NCBI GenBank assembly: GCA_019637875.1
Contig: JAHBUW010000001.1
Span: 186,001-250,000, forward strand
DNA from: Pseudobdellovibrionaceae bacterium
Lineage (GTDB): Bacteria > Bdellovibrionota > Bdellovibrionia > Bdellovibrionales > Bdellovibrionaceae
Direction: 5' to 3'
Length of the DNA stretch: 64,000 nt
In this document: positions 24,236 to 34,458 of the stretch, in pieces
Position numbering within the stretch: position 1 is the stretch's first letter
Layout: every line of letters starts with the position of its first letter
Made by a program: the position numbers and the translations under genes
The notes under the pieces: model-generated
Database searches by the model: none
The model's input: only the letters and a program-made list of their open reading frames with translations
What the model was told of the DNA's origin: nothing

Positions 24236-25125
24236 TCACGAGCACCCGTCGTCTCGGTTTTCTGCAAGTCGCGCTGTCCGGCGTGTTCTTCGGCAGCCTT
24301 TCGCTTTTCGGAAAGACCGCGTTCGAGGCGGGCGTCCTGCCGGGCGAGTTCCTCGCGCTGCGGTTTCTGGGCGCGGGGATTTTGTTGTTTTTGTGGATCC
24401 TGCTGACCGGCGGAAAACTGCGTTTGAGCGCCAAACACATCGCGATCTGCGCGGGCCTCGGCATCGTCGGCTACGCGCTTTTTTCGTTTCTTTTCTTCCG
24501 TTCGCTGGTGGATTTGTCGTCGGCGTTGTCGGTGCTTCTGCTGTACCAGTATCCGTGGATCGTCGCGGTCGCGGCCTCGCTTTTTCTCGGTGAAAAGATT
24601 CAACCGCGGCAATGGCTGCTGTTTCCGCTTCTTGTTGTGGGTTTGGGGCTGGTGATCGGTTTTGATTACGAGATGCGGTCACCCGTGGGACTGCTTTACG
24701 GGTTCGGGGCGGCGGTTTTTTATTCCGTCTACATTTTGCTCGCGCGTTTCTCGCTGAAAAGCGTTCCGGCTTTGTCGGCGGTCGCGTGGATCCAGCTTTT
24801 CGCGGGCCTGGTGCTGTTCGCCATTCACTTTCGCTCGGAAGAGCGGGTCGTGGAGGTGATGACCGTTTCGGCGTGGCCGCTCGCGCTGACCATCGTGTTT
24901 CCGACCGTGCTGGCGATGTCGCTTTTCATCTCGGGCTTGCAGAAGTTGAAAAGCTGGGAGGTCTCGATCGTGTCGACGCTCGAGCCGCTGACGACCATCG
25001 TGCTGGGCGCGTGGTTTTTGCGTGAATCCCTGGCGCCCTTGCAAAGCTTGGGTTGCGTGGTGCTGATGCTCGCGATGCTGGGACTTGCGCTGACCGAGCG
25101 GAGCGCCCCTAAAATCAGCGGATAA
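24232..25125 (+). CDS. EamA / DMT-superfamily transporter
   Basis: A 297-residue inner-membrane protein with ten hydrophobic helices in two EamA repeats (residues ~8-140 and ~150-290). Typical family features are GVFFGSLSLFGKTAFEAG at the start of repeat one, ALSVLLLYQYPWIVAVAASLFLGEKI at its end, and VSIVSTLEPLTTIVLGAWFLRE in repeat two. Substrates of this family range from amino acids to metabolites, and none can be assigned here. The start is GTG overlapping the DUF2914 stop. The last 11 bases overlap the convergent gene. Confidence 0.9.
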   Translation: MITSTRRLGFLQVALSGVFFGSLSLFGKTAFEAGVLPGEFLALRFLGAGILLFLWILLTGGKLRLSAKHIAICAGLGIVGYALFSFLFFRSLVDLSSALSVLLLYQYPWIVAVAASLFLGEKIQPRQWLLFPLLVVGLGLVIGFDYEMRSPVGLLYGFGAAVFYSVYILLARFSLKSVPALSAVAWIQLFAGLVLFAIHFRSEERVVEVMTVSAWPLALTIVFPTVLAMSLFISGLQKLKSWEVSIVSTLEPLTTIVLGAWFLRESLAPLQSLGCVVLMLAMLGLALTERSAPKISG

Positions 25126-26434
25126 ATTTCTTCAGGCTGTCGGGCGTGAACGGGGCCAGCAGCACGCGAGGTTCGCCCGTGTTCCAGCAGGCGTCGCTCC
25201 CCGGAGTGAACTCGCGCGCGTGAACGCGGAGAAGCCGCGGCGGTTCCTCCCCGAACGGAGATTCACGCAGCAGCGCCATCACGGCGGGCCGCCCTTCGCC
25301 GATGCCGTCCAGAAGGTGCATGAACCAAGGACTGTAGTTCAACCAATCCGCGCTCCGTACCGAGAGCGAAAGAAACCACATCTGCCAGTCGAGTCGCGGT
25401 TGGTGGGGCGCGATCCAAGATCCGCAGTCTTCAGTGCGATCGGGCTTCCATTTGAAGCGGTAAGGTTGCCAGTGGATGCCGTCGCGGGTGCCCTCGATAG
25501 AAACTTCAACCCGTTCGGTCGTCATGACGGCGAACAATCCGTAGCTCGAGTTCACCCGCGTTTCGATGAACGTCATCAGCACCGGGTCCAAGCGCGTGAA
25601 GGCGTCGCTCGCGAAAGGACGTAGGCACCACAGCAGCGATACGACGATCAAAACTCCGCCGGCAGTGCGTGCGAAGAGCGGTGCGATCTCGCCGCGGGGG
25701 CGTTCACGACCGGTTTCCATGAAAGCGAAAAGGGCGAGCGTGGCGCTCAGCAGATTGAAGAAAGCGTAGTTGCCGGTCAGCGCGATCACGACTTGCAGAA
25801 GGATGAAGGAGCCGGCGGCGGTCTGACGGGCGCGTCGACCCAGGAACAGCATGAAGCCTCCGCCGATCTCGAGCGCGAGGGTCGATACGGTCATGAACTT
25901 CTTCACGATGTCCGGAAGCATCTCGAAGAAAGGCGCGAGCGGGGTCGGCAAAGGTTGCGTCCAAAAGTGATAGTGCAGGGCCGTCAGGTCCGCCCAGGTC
26001 GGATCGCCGCTTTGCAATTTCACGCAGCCCGAAAGGAACATGAGTTTGAAAAGCGCGACGCGTCCGGCCCAAACGGGAAACGCGGAATCCAGGCCCCACC
26101 GATCAAGCAGCGCGGCGAGAACGAGCACTTCCAGAAGCAGCGTGTCCCATTGGAAAGACAGAAAGGGCCCGCCTCCGTTCATCAGGATCAACGCGAGTGG
26201 ATAAAAAAGCAGCCAGGCGAAGAAACGAACTCGGGGCAGGAAGGACGCTAGACTTAAACCCACGAGAGTCCACGACAAAGCCCCGACTCCCGCCCCGGGC
26301 GTGAGTCCGAAGATCTCCGGGTAACGTAATGGAGACAGCCCGCCCGAGCCCCAAAGCCCCGGCGCTTGCAGCGCGGCAGAAAGCGCGAAGAAGAAAAGCG
26401 AAGCCGAAACTCCGGCGTAAAACAGGCGGCGCAT
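25115..26434 (-). CDS. Lipase maturation factor-like membrane protein
   Basis: A 439-residue protein with about eight transmembrane helices in the first 280 residues and a periplasmic beta-domain after. Signatures of the lipase maturation factor (LMF1/2) family are visible: [79 protein letters not shown], and the late [14 protein letters not shown]. Bacterial members are of unknown role, possibly in folding of secreted lipases or membrane lipid chemistry. The ATG at 26434 is preferred over a TTG four codons upstream. Confidence 0.85.
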   Translation of the reverse strand: MRRLFYAGVSASLFFFALSAALQAPGLWGSGGLSPLRYPEIFGLTPGAGVGALSWTLVGLSLASFLPRVRFFAWLLFYPLALILMNGGGPFLSFQWDTLLLEVLVLAALLDRWGLDSAFPVWAGRVALFKLMFLSGCVKLQSGDPTWADLTALHYHFWTQPLPTPLAPFFEMLPDIVKKFMTVSTLALEIGGGFMLFLGRRARQTAAGSFILLQVVIALTGNYAFFNLLSATLALFAFMETGRERPRGEIAPLFARTAGGVLIVVSLLWCLRPFASDAFTRLDPVLMTFIETRVNSSYGLFAVMTTERVEVSIEGTRDGIHWQPYRFKWKPDRTEDCGSWIAPHQPRLDWQMWFLSLSVRSADWLNYSPWFMHLLDGIGEGRPAVMALLRESPFGEEPPRLLRVHAREFTPGSDACWNTGEPRVLLAPFTPDSLKKFIR

Positions 26435-26586
26435 ATTCGCTTTCAAGCGTAACGGAATCGGCGCGGAAACTCCTCCATTTTCAACTCGAGCAAGACGTCA
26501 ATTTTTGCCCAAATTGTCGTGACATTTCGCCGCCTGATCCCCAAGTTAGGGGCTCAATTTTTCTGCTCCCGAAAGGACGCCAATCG

Positions 26587-27126
26587 ATGGAAATGACCCC
26601 GATGATGAAGGACCATTTTTCGAAAGAAGATCTTTTGGAGTGCGGGCACGGACGGATGTTCGGCCCCGGAAACGCGAAGCTGCCGCTGCCCCCGATGTTG
26701 ATGGTCGACCGCATCACCAAGATTTCGAAAGAGGGCGGCGCGCACGGCAAGGGCTACCTCGAAGCCGAAATGGATCTGCATCCCGACCTTTGGTTCTTCA
26801 AATGTCACTTCGAAGGCGATCCCGTCATGCCCGGTTGCTTGGGCCTCGATGCCCTTTGGCAGATGGTCGGCTTCTACATGGGCTGGCTGGGACATCCCGG
26901 TGTCGGTCGCGCGCTCGGCGCGGGCGAAATCAAGTTCACGAACCAGGCGTTGCCGCACAACAAAAAGATCACTTACCGTATCGACTTTAAACGCATCCGT
27001 TCGGGCGCGCTCACGATGGGAATCGGCGACGGCACCATGCACATCGATGGCAAACCCGCGTACGTCTGTAACGATTTGAAAGTCGGACTGTTCAAACTTG
27101 AAGAACTTCAAGGAGGCCAAGCGTGA
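26587..27126 (+). CDS. fabA: 3-hydroxydecanoyl-ACP dehydratase/isomerase FabA
   Basis: A 179-residue cytoplasmic hotdog enzyme that dehydrates 3-hydroxydecanoyl-ACP and isomerises trans-2 to cis-3-decenoyl-ACP, the branch point for anaerobic unsaturated fatty acid synthesis. The catalytic His is in [24 protein letters not shown], which also carries the catalytic Asp. Length is close to that of E. coli FabA (171-172). The frame extends upstream to 26329, but that part overlaps the divergent gene and has no support. fabB follows with a four-base overlap, the classical pairing. Confidence 0.95.
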   Translation: MEMTPMMKDHFSKEDLLECGHGRMFGPGNAKLPLPPMLMVDRITKISKEGGAHGKGYLEAEMDLHPDLWFFKCHFEGDPVMPGCLGLDALWQMVGFYMGWLGHPGVGRALGAGEIKFTNQALPHNKKITYRIDFKRIRSGALTMGIGDGTMHIDGKPAYVCNDLKVGLFKLEELQGGQA

Positions 27127-28331
27127 GACGCGTCGTCGTCACCGGGATCGGCATCATCTCGCCGATCGGCAATGGTAAAAAAGATGTGACCGAATCGCTC
27201 AAAGCGATGAAGTCGGGAGTCGTGAAATCCGAAACCTACGCGCAGATGGGTATGCGTTCGCAGATCCACGCGCCGATCCACGTCGACTGGGAAAACCTGA
27301 TCGACCGTAAACTCCGCCGCTTCATGGGCCCCGGGATCGCTTACGGCTATCTCGCGGCGAAAGAGGCGATCGAGGATGCGGGACTCACTCCGGAAATGAT
27401 CTCGAATCCCCGCACCGGCGTGATCGTCGGCTCGGGCGGTCCTTCGACTTCGAATCTCGTCGAGGCTTGGGACACGGCTCGCCAACAGAGCGTGAAAAAG
27501 ATCGGCCCCTTCGCGGTGCCGAAAGCGATGTCCAGCGGAATTTCCGCGAACCTCGCGACCGCGTTCGAGATCAAAGGCTACAACTACTCGATCTCGTCGG
27601 CGTGTTCGACGAGCGCGCACTGTATCGGCAACGCGGCCGAAATCATTCAGCTGGGAAAACAGGACATCATGATCGCCGGCGGCTCGGAGGAAGAGCACTG
27701 GACGATGTCCTCGCTGTTCGATGCGATGGGCGCGATGTCCTCGAAGTACAACGACGCGCCGGCGACCGCGTCGCGTCCGTTCGACCGCACCCGTGACGGT
27801 TTCGTCATTTCGGGCGGCGGCGGGATGGTCATTCTGGAAGAGTACGAGCACGCGAAAAAGCGGGGCGCCACGATCTACGCCGAGCTCGCCGGTTACGGCG
27901 CGACGTCGGACGGTTACGACATGGTCGCACCGTCGGGGGAAGGCGCGATTCGCTGCATGAAGATGGCGATCGCGACGGCGACGAAGCCCGTTCAGTATCT
28001 GAACGCGCACGGCACGGCGACTCCGGTCGGCGACATCCAAGAGCTGAAAGCGATCCGCGAGGTCTTCGGTCGTGAACTTCCGTTCGTGAGCTCCACCAAG
28101 TCGATGACCGGCCACGCGCTCGGCGCGGCAGGCGCGAACGAAGCGATCTACACGCTGCTGATGATGAAGGAAGGCTTCCTGACCGGAACGCTGAACCTGA
28201 ACGATCCCGAGGACGAAGTGAAGGACATGCCGCTGCTCCGTCAAACCGAGCAGAAACGCATCGAAGCCGCGCTGTCGAACAGCTTCGGCTTCGGCGGCAC
28301 GAACTGCTCGCTCGTTTTCCAAACGATCTAA
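27123..28331 (+). CDS. fabB: 3-oxoacyl-ACP synthase I FabB
   Basis: A 402-residue condensing enzyme that elongates the cis-3-decenoyl-ACP produced by FabA. The Cys-His-His catalytic set is visible: [10 protein letters not shown] (Cys ~160), [11 protein letters not shown] (His ~297) and [13 protein letters not shown] (His ~330). Start is GTG in the GTGA overlap with the fabA stop, with AAGGAGG just upstream. The neighbouring fabA and the length fit FabB rather than FabF. It is cytoplasmic and dimeric in known members. Confidence 0.95.
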   Translation: MRRVVVTGIGIISPIGNGKKDVTESLKAMKSGVVKSETYAQMGMRSQIHAPIHVDWENLIDRKLRRFMGPGIAYGYLAAKEAIEDAGLTPEMISNPRTGVIVGSGGPSTSNLVEAWDTARQQSVKKIGPFAVPKAMSSGISANLATAFEIKGYNYSISSACSTSAHCIGNAAEIIQLGKQDIMIAGGSEEEHWTMSSLFDAMGAMSSKYNDAPATASRPFDRTRDGFVISGGGGMVILEEYEHAKKRGATIYAELAGYGATSDGYDMVAPSGEGAIRCMKMAIATATKPVQYLNAHGTATPVGDIQELKAIREVFGRELPFVSSTKSMTGHALGAAGANEAIYTLLMMKEGFLTGTLNLNDPEDEVKDMPLLRQTEQKRIEAALSNSFGFGGTNCSLVFQTI

Positions 28332-28506
28332 CTCGGGAATCCTTTCACGGTGAACGACGTCCGGGCCTGCGGGCTCCGGGCGTAACCCATTGTAAACGCT
28401 CCGCTTGGAGTCTTTACCGGAGCTTAGGATAGCCAAGGCCGGGGAGGTGTCCGGTGGGGAATTTTTGTTTGCCACCCCTTTGATCGGGCGGCTAAAAAGC
28501 CGAGCC

Positions 28507-30375
28507 ATGACTCTACTTCAAAAATCGTCGATCGAGTTTCCGTCCTATTATGCCAACGCAAAACTGAAATCCTGGATCGAAGAGGTCGTCGCCCTGACGG
28601 AGCCTTCCGCGATCCATTTCTGTGACGGCTCGGAAGAAGAGTACGTCCAGCTGTGCGAGATGATGGTTGGCACCGGCACGTTCATCCGCCTGAACCCCGA
28701 GAAGCGCCCGAATTCGTTCCTGGCGCTGTCGGATCCGTCGGACGTCGCGCGCGTTGAAGAGCGCACGTTCATCTGCTCGAAAAATCCCGACGACGCGGGC
28801 CCCACCAACAACTGGTCCGAACCTCTCGCGATGAAAGAGACTTTGCGGGGTCTGTTCAAAGGCGCGATGCGCGGCCGGACGCTTTACGTCGTGCCGTTCA
28901 GCATGGGGCCTGTGGGATCGCCGCTCGCACAGATCGGCGTCGAGCTCAGTGATTCGCCCTACGTTGCGGTGAACATGAAGATCATGACCCGTATGGGGCG
29001 CAAAGTGGTCGAGACTCTCGGCAACGGCGACTTCGTGCCTTGCCTGCACAGCGTGGGCGCGCCACTCGAAGAGGGACAGGCCGACGTGAAGTGGCCTTGC
29101 AATAAAAACGAAAAGTACATCGTCCACTTCCCCGAAGAGCGCGCCATCTGGTCCTTCGGTTCGGGTTACGGCGGCAATGCGCTTCTGGGTAAGAAGTGCT
29201 TCGCACTGCGGATCGCGAGCACCATGGCCCGCGACGAAGGTTGGCTCGCCGAGCACATGCTGATCCTGGGCGTGGAAAACCCCCAAGGCGAAAAGATCTA
29301 CGTCACGGCGGCCTTCCCCAGCGCCTGCGGCAAAACGAACTTCGCGATGCTGGTCCCGCCGAAGGCGATGGATGGCTGGAAGGTCACGACCGTCGGCGAC
29401 GACATCGCTTGGCTGAAGCCGGGCGCGGACGGACGTCTGCACGCGATCAACCCCGAGGCCGGTTATTTCGGCGTGGCTCCAGGCACCTCTTATAAAACGA
29501 ACCCCAACGCGATGGCATCGGTCGAGAAGAACACCATCTTCACGAACGTGGCCCTCACCGAAGACCTCGATGTCTGGTGGGAAGGCATGACGGACGAAGT
29601 TCCCGCGACCCTGACCGATTGGACGGGGCAAGCGTGGACTCCGGATTGCGGTCGTAAAGCCGCGCACCCGAACGCGCGCTTCACCGCTCCCGCTAGCCAG
29701 TGCCCTTCGCTCGACCCCGAATGGGAATCGACCGCAGGTGTTCCGATCAGCGCGGTCATCTTCGGCGGCCGTCGCGGTTCGGTGATTCCGCTCGTCTACG
29801 AAGCCTTCGACTGGAATTTCGGCGTTTATCTGGGCGCGACCGTCGGTTCGGAAACGACCGCCGCGGCCGTCGGCCAAGTCGGCGTCGTCCGCAACGATCC
29901 CATGGCGATGCTACCCTTCGCGGGCTACCACATGGGCGAGTACTTCGCGCATTGGATGAAGGTCGGCGCGGGTTTGACGAATCCTCCGAAAATCTTCGGC
30001 GTGAACTGGTTCCGCAAAGGCGCGGACGGCAAATTCATGTGGCCGGGCTACGGCGAAAACATGCGCGTCTTGCGCTGGATGATGGAGCGCGTGCAGGACA
30101 AAGCGCCCGCGATCACCACGCCCATCGGTCGCGTGCCCGAGTACAAAGACCTCGACTGGCGCGGCCTCGAAGAGTTCTCGAAAACGAAGTACGACCAGGT
30201 CATGACGATCGACGCCGACGAGTGGGAGAACGAGGTGCGCGGGCACATCGGTTTCTTCGACAAGTTGATGTCGCGTCTGCCGGCGCAACTTCTGAAGGTT
30301 CGCGACGAGCTGCTTTCGAACTTCCGTTTCGAAAAGTCGCGTCACGCGCCGAAGCGCCCCGATATCCAAGCCTAA
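28507..30375 (+). CDS. pckG: Phosphoenolpyruvate carboxykinase (GTP)
   Basis: A 622-residue cytoplasmic enzyme converting oxaloacetate and GTP to phosphoenolpyruvate, the entry step of gluconeogenesis from amino acids and TCA intermediates, which makes sense for an organism living on protein-rich food. The P-loop with the reactive cysteine is in [15 protein letters not shown], and the substrate and metal-binding region includes GDDIAWL, FGGRRG and NWFRKG, all typical of the GTP-dependent family. The ATG at 28507 has a poor ribosome binding site and follows a small hairpin (CGGCT-AAAA-AGCCG). The 175-base leader may carry regulation. Confidence 0.95.
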   Translation: MTLLQKSSIEFPSYYANAKLKSWIEEVVALTEPSAIHFCDGSEEEYVQLCEMMVGTGTFIRLNPEKRPNSFLALSDPSDVARVEERTFICSKNPDDAGPTNNWSEPLAMKETLRGLFKGAMRGRTLYVVPFSMGPVGSPLAQIGVELSDSPYVAVNMKIMTRMGRKVVETLGNGDFVPCLHSVGAPLEEGQADVKWPCNKNEKYIVHFPEERAIWSFGSGYGGNALLGKKCFALRIASTMARDEGWLAEHMLILGVENPQGEKIYVTAAFPSACGKTNFAMLVPPKAMDGWKVTTVGDDIAWLKPGADGRLHAINPEAGYFGVAPGTSYKTNPNAMASVEKNTIFTNVALTEDLDVWWEGMTDEVPATLTDWTGQAWTPDCGRKAAHPNARFTAPASQCPSLDPEWESTAGVPISAVIFGGRRGSVIPLVYEAFDWNFGVYLGATVGSETTAAAVGQVGVVRNDPMAMLPFAGYHMGEYFAHWMKVGAGLTNPPKIFGVNWFRKGADGKFMWPGYGENMRVLRWMMERVQDKAPAITTPIGRVPEYKDLDWRGLEEFSKTKYDQVMTIDADEWENEVRGHIGFFDKLMSRLPAQLLKVRDELLSNFRFEKSRHAPKRPDIQA

Positions 30376-30421
30376 GTCGGCGGACTTTGACTGCGCGGTA
30401 GGCCCTCCGTAAGCTGGGAGC

Positions 30422-30799
30422 ATGCTGCTGCTGTTGAACCTCGCCATCGTCCAAGCCGCTTTTCTGAACCCTTTCGGAAGCGGCGATCTCAATTGGAATT
30501 TGTGGAAGCACTATTCGCCCGCGACGAGCTCGCTCGTTCTGTGCGGCGTTTTTCTGGGGCAGATGATCCTGACCCAGGCGTGGCCGAAAGCCGTGCGGGT
30601 CTTGCTTTTCACGGCTTTCGTGACGGCCATGGCGGCGCTGGGACCCTGGGTTCAGCGGGCCTTCGATGTCCGCGGCTCGGGCGCGGCCTCGGTGGCCTTC
30701 TTCCAGCAGACCATCGAGGCGGTGGGGAGTAACCGCTTTTGGATGCTGGTGGCGGGGATTGCGGTCATGACCTTCCTCCGTTCACTGCGCTTTCGCTAA
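30422..30799 (+). CDS. Small membrane protein of unknown function
   Basis: A 125-residue protein with three or four hydrophobic segments (residues ~1-14, ~36-54, ~58-75, ~105-120). The first could be a signal peptide (LLLLNLAIVQAAF). Four aromatic residues and Asn in DLNWNLWKHYSPATSS lie between segments one and two. No family recognised. It sits 46 bases after pckG and may be read from the same transcript. Confidence 0.55.
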   Translation: MLLLLNLAIVQAAFLNPFGSGDLNWNLWKHYSPATSSLVLCGVFLGQMILTQAWPKAVRVLLFTAFVTAMAALGPWVQRAFDVRGSGAASVAFFQQTIEAVGSNRFWMLVAGIAVMTFLRSLRFR

Positions 30800-30903
30800 T
30801 TCGGTAATGCCTATGAAATGAACAGTTTTCAAGGCGGTTTGCCTTATGCGTCAATTTTCGTTATGGGTGCCTGCGTCATCAATCACTGACGAAGGGAAAC
30901 CGA

Positions 30904-32169
30904 ATGCGAATTCATGTGTTAGCAACTTTGCTCCTGCTCGCTTCCACTTCGGCTCAAGCCGCCGTCTGGAATAACCGCAACAACTGGAACTCGTCCTGGG
31001 AAGAGCGTTACGTGAGCTGGGTGCGTAGCTCATGGACCGTGAATGCCCTGACCCAATCGACACTGTCGAACGGCGAGGCGAATCCCTTCAAAGGCATGCG
31101 CGCGGATTGCGCGGACACCGTCTACACCATGCGCTTCGTTTTCGCGTACATGAACAAACTCCCTTTCGCGATCAAAGATCCCACCGGTAGCGGCGTGCTT
31201 TCGAACGCCATGTCCCGCTGGGACGGTCAAAGCGAGCCCGCGAAAGCGCGCGCGTTTTTGAACCTCATCTATAATGTCGGTTCGACCCGTTCGCTGCCGA
31301 ACGACTCCTTCCCCGTGGCGCTCAGCCGCTCTTACGTCAAACCCGGCATCATGCTGCTGGCGACGCAGAAGAACCACCACTCGTGGACGCTGCAGAACAT
31401 GCTGTCCATCGGCGTGCCCCACCTCGTCTTCAACTCGACGATCGGCGCGACTTCGGGCTCGAAGCTGCAAGAGCGGACCTCGTGGCCGAATCCGGGCTGG
31501 GTCTTTGAAGGCGATCAGACGCCGTCCGGACATGCGGGCTTCCGCGCGTTCCGTCCGCTGGCTTACCTGGGTCGCCCTGTGTGGGACGTTCCCGGTTACA
31601 GCGAAGAGCAGTACCGCATTCCCTTGAGCCAATGGACCTCGCGCGCGACCGGCAAACTCGCGACGCAAAAAGAGGGCGACCAAGCGAAGATGGATCGTCT
31701 GATGAAGGCCGCGTGCGACGCCTTCAAACAGCGCGTGAGTTCGGTCAACGAAGGCGTGCAGGCTCGCGCGAGCATCGGTCGTTGCATGACCTACGCGGAG
31801 TACGACACCTACTCGACACCTTCCCGTGACGAGCGTTTGTTCGACGATCTGATGGCTTTGCGCTCAGGATTCAAGAGCGCCTCGAAGATGGATCAGAAGA
31901 CTCTGCGCCGTCTGCGCAAGATCTTCCCGGCCGTCCAAAGTGGTGCCCGCGCGGAAAACCAGGCGATGCGCGCTCAAGGCGTGACCGCGGATTCGTTCTG
32001 CGTGGTTGAGTACCGTCGCGGCGTCAGCATGGACCTCTCCGAGATGAAGCGCCGTCTGTTCGCGGGCGCGGTCTCGAATAACCCGAACGACGACATCCAA
32101 GCGCGCTGGGGTGAACGCCGTGGCTCGAATTCGTGCCAGTCGTGGGGCGAGTGGGCTCCGAATCTTTAA
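30904..32169 (+). CDS. Exported protein with papain/NlpC-like Cys and His motifs
   Basis: A 421-residue protein with signal peptide MRIHVLATLLLLASTSAQA. Near residue 68, MRADCADTVYTMRFVFAYMNKLPFAI has a Cys at the start of a helix preceded by Asp, as in NlpC/P60, CHAP and transglutaminase-like papain folds. About 90 residues on, TQKNHHSWTLQNML could hold the catalytic His. The C-terminal ~170 residues are helical, with further Cys (ACDAF, GRCMTY, SFCVV, NSCQSW). A ribosome binding site (GAAGGGAAA) supports the start. A peptidase or amidase role is an inference from motif order; no family is recognised. One base is shared with the next gene (TAATG). Confidence 0.6.
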   Translation: MRIHVLATLLLLASTSAQAAVWNNRNNWNSSWEERYVSWVRSSWTVNALTQSTLSNGEANPFKGMRADCADTVYTMRFVFAYMNKLPFAIKDPTGSGVLSNAMSRWDGQSEPAKARAFLNLIYNVGSTRSLPNDSFPVALSRSYVKPGIMLLATQKNHHSWTLQNMLSIGVPHLVFNSTIGATSGSKLQERTSWPNPGWVFEGDQTPSGHAGFRAFRPLAYLGRPVWDVPGYSEEQYRIPLSQWTSRATGKLATQKEGDQAKMDRLMKAACDAFKQRVSSVNEGVQARASIGRCMTYAEYDTYSTPSRDERLFDDLMALRSGFKSASKMDQKTLRRLRKIFPAVQSGARAENQAMRAQGVTADSFCVVEYRRGVSMDLSEMKRRLFAGAVSNNPNDDIQARWGERRGSNSCQSWGEWAPNL

Positions 32170-32852
32170 TGAAACTCTCGCGTGCGATCCTTGGTCTGAT
32201 CTTTTTCTGTGGGCTGGCGTTCTTCATTTATAAGAACGTGAAAACGAACCCACCCCAAAACCCAGACCTTCCCCAAGACACCAGCTTGGTCATGGCCAAG
32301 GACTCGCACGATACTTCCGACGACGGCGTGGACGATGAAAACCTGCCCACGCTCGTCGCGGCTACCCCGGCGGCGGCTTTGGATTTGCCGCAAGCTTTTC
32401 AAGAATCGCTGAAGACCTGCGCGCCCGAGCGCGAATCTTCGAGTCTTCCGAGTCTGCTGACCTCTCTCGAATCCGAAAGTGAAGGCCGCAAGGCGACCGA
32501 ATGGCGGACCTATACGCTCACCTGGAGCGACGGCAGCGAGCGTCGGGTGATGGTCACCCCGAAGGACGGGGCGAACACGAAATACGCCTGGGAGGTCAAA
32601 CTCTTCAGCGTGGACGAGGAGGACCTTCCCGTCGTGGAGGAGCTCCCCGAAAACGTTGAAGGCCCCCAGGATTTGGCCCGCCTTTTAAGCATGGGCGAGG
32701 TCCGTGGCTCCTCGGAGGCTTATCAATTGGCGCTCAGTCCCGGCGAAATCCTGATGGTCGAAAAGAAGGACGGGAAAATCTCTGAATTCCAATGGCGGCG
32801 CGGGACGAAAAGCATGCTGTGCTCGGTCGAGCGCTGCAAATGCCTACAGTAG
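32169..32852 (+). CDS. Membrane-anchored protein of unknown function
   Basis: A 227-residue protein with a single N-terminal hydrophobic segment (AILGLIFFCGLAFFIYKNV), then a polar, acidic, Asp/Ser/Pro-rich region and a small beta-rich domain (TEWRTYTLTWSDGSERRVMVTPKDG). It ends in a short Cys-rich tail (SMLCSVERCKCLQ). It is coupled to the putative papain-like protein by the TAATG overlap, so it may be a membrane partner of that exported protein. No domain recognised. Confidence 0.65.
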   Translation: MKLSRAILGLIFFCGLAFFIYKNVKTNPPQNPDLPQDTSLVMAKDSHDTSDDGVDDENLPTLVAATPAAALDLPQAFQESLKTCAPERESSSLPSLLTSLESESEGRKATEWRTYTLTWSDGSERRVMVTPKDGANTKYAWEVKLFSVDEEDLPVVEELPENVEGPQDLARLLSMGEVRGSSEAYQLALSPGEILMVEKKDGKISEFQWRRGTKSMLCSVERCKCLQ

Positions 32853-32885
32853 ACAAGCGCGGGCCGAAGGCCTAAATCCTAGGCC

Positions 32886-34346
32886 ATGAAAAACCTGTTT
32901 GAAGAAGACGATAACGGCCAGTCCGGTTCCGCGGATTTCGGCAAGATGTTCGAAAGCTCCCTCAAAGGCGTCGGCGCCGTTTTGAAGGCGGGCGACAAAA
33001 TCAAAGGCGAGATCCTTTCCATCGGCAAAGAAGAAGCTTTCGTGTCGACGGGCACCGTGAACGACGGTGTGATGGCGCGCGCGGATCTGCCGAAGGACGA
33101 CAACGGCCATCTGACCGTGAAAGTCGGCGACACCTTGGATCTCTTCGTCGTGCAGGTGAAGGGCTCGGAAGTCCGCGTTTCGACCAAACCCACGGCGAAA
33201 AATCTGGCCGACGATCTGGAAGACGCGTTCGACATGATGTTGCCGGTCGAGGGGAAAGTCTCGGAGGTCATCAACGGCGGTTACCGCGTCGTTTTGATGG
33301 GGAAGACCGCGTTCTGCCCCTTCAGCCAAATCGATCTGCGTAAAACCGATTCGCCCGAGGCGCACCTCAACAAAAAGTATTCGTTCCTGATCACGAAGTT
33401 CGAAGGCGGCGGTCGCAATATCACCGTGTCGCGCCGGAAGCTCCTGGAAGAAGAGCAGGGCGCCAGCGCCGCGGCCTTCAAAGAGGACGTCAAAGTCGGC
33501 GACATCGTGAAGGGCACGGTCACGCGCCTGGAGGCCTTCGGCGCGTTCGTCGAACTGAGCCCCGGTCTGGACGGTTTGGTGCACGTCTCGGAAATCGCGT
33601 GGAGCCGCGTTTCGAATCCCGCGGACGCTCTGAAGCCGGGTCAGTCGGTGCAGGCGAAAGTTCTGCGCATCGAAGAGAATGACGGCCGCATGCGGATCTC
33701 GCTTTCGATCAAACAAGCGGGCGAGCAGCCCTGGGACTCGATCAATACTTTGCGCGTGGGTGAGGTCGTCTCGGGCCGCGTGACTCGTTGTATGAAGTTC
33801 GGCTGCTTCGTGGAAGTGAAGCCCGGTATCGAGGGTTTGGTCCCGCTGGGCGAGATGTCCTACACCAAACGTGTCACGAAGTCCGACGAGCTCATGAAGG
33901 AAGGCGAAACCGTCACCGTCATGATCAAAGAGATCAACGAAGAGGATCAGAAGATCCTGCTCTCACTGAAAGATGCGGGCGGCGATCCGTGGTCGCTCGT
34001 GCCGATGAAGATGCCCGTGGGCGCGATCCTGAACGGCAAGGTCACGCGTCGTGAACCTTACGGCATCTTCGTGGAAGTCGCTCCCGGCGTCGTGGGCCTG
34101 ATGCCTCGCGCCCGTGCTTCGGACGTCCCGGACTATCCCTTCGAAAAACTCAAGATCGGCGATGCGACCACGGTCCAAGTCGCCGAACTCAACATCGAAG
34201 ATCGCAAGATGTCTCTGGCCCCTCCCGCCGATCCCGACGCCGAAGCCTGGAAGGACGTGGTCATGCCGACCTCCAAAGCCTCCATGGGCACGCTGGCCGA
34301 CCAATTCAAGCTAGCCCTCGAAAAAGGCGCCTCCAAGAAAAAGTAA
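32886..34346 (+). CDS. Multi-S1-domain RNA-binding protein (ribosomal protein S1-like)
   Basis: A 486-residue protein containing five S1 (OB-fold) repeats at about residues 35-105, 115-185, 200-275, 285-360 and 370-445. Repeats three to five carry the strong signature G-x-V-T-R-x-x-x-x-G-x-F-V-E, for example GTVTRLEAFGAFVELSPGLDGLVHVSEI. It resembles ribosomal protein S1 or the S1 proteins that act as translation or RNA-turnover factors. Bacterial RpsA usually has four to six repeats. Whether this is the essential RpsA or a paralogue cannot be told from the window. It is cytoplasmic and is followed at once by a terminator. Confidence 0.88.
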   Translation: MKNLFEEDDNGQSGSADFGKMFESSLKGVGAVLKAGDKIKGEILSIGKEEAFVSTGTVNDGVMARADLPKDDNGHLTVKVGDTLDLFVVQVKGSEVRVSTKPTAKNLADDLEDAFDMMLPVEGKVSEVINGGYRVVLMGKTAFCPFSQIDLRKTDSPEAHLNKKYSFLITKFEGGGRNITVSRRKLLEEEQGASAAAFKEDVKVGDIVKGTVTRLEAFGAFVELSPGLDGLVHVSEIAWSRVSNPADALKPGQSVQAKVLRIEENDGRMRISLSIKQAGEQPWDSINTLRVGEVVSGRVTRCMKFGCFVEVKPGIEGLVPLGEMSYTKRVTKSDELMKEGETVTVMIKEINEEDQKILLSLKDAGGDPWSLVPMKMPVGAILNGKVTRREPYGIFVEVAPGVVGLMPRARASDVPDYPFEKLKIGDATTVQVAELNIEDRKMSLAPPADPDAEAWKDVVMPTSKASMGTLADQFKLALEKGASKKK

Positions 34347-34354
34347 GCCAAAAA

Positions 34355-34378
34355 AAACCCGCCTCCCGGCGGGTTTTT
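34355..34378 (+). terminator. Rho-independent terminator of the S1 gene
   Basis: Stem CCCGCC / GGCGGG extended by AAA/TTT, four-base loop, then five T residues, starting nine bases after the stop codon of the S1-domain gene. Confidence 0.85.
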
Positions 34379-34405
34379 CATTCCAAAGCTAGCATCTACT
34401 TCGGG

Positions 34406-34458
34406 AGGTACCACGTACCGCGTGCGGTAGATGGTACCGCACGCGGTACGTGGTACCT
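34406..34458. repeat. Nested palindromic element with 24-bp perfect arms
   Basis: AGGTACCACG... (34406-34429) is repeated as an exact inverted copy at 34435-34458 around the spacer GATGG. Each arm itself contains a smaller palindrome, TACCGC-GT-GCGGTA or its complement. The unit is thus two head-to-head palindromes, as in BIME/REP elements. The right arm ends on the first base of the stop codon of the minus-strand gene. There is no T-run on either side, so it is not a simple terminator. Confidence 0.8.

Noticed and set aside
28480-28506. Riboswitch in the pckG leader
   Set aside because: Only a five-bp hairpin (CGGCT-AAAA-AGCCG) could be seen; no known riboswitch core is present.
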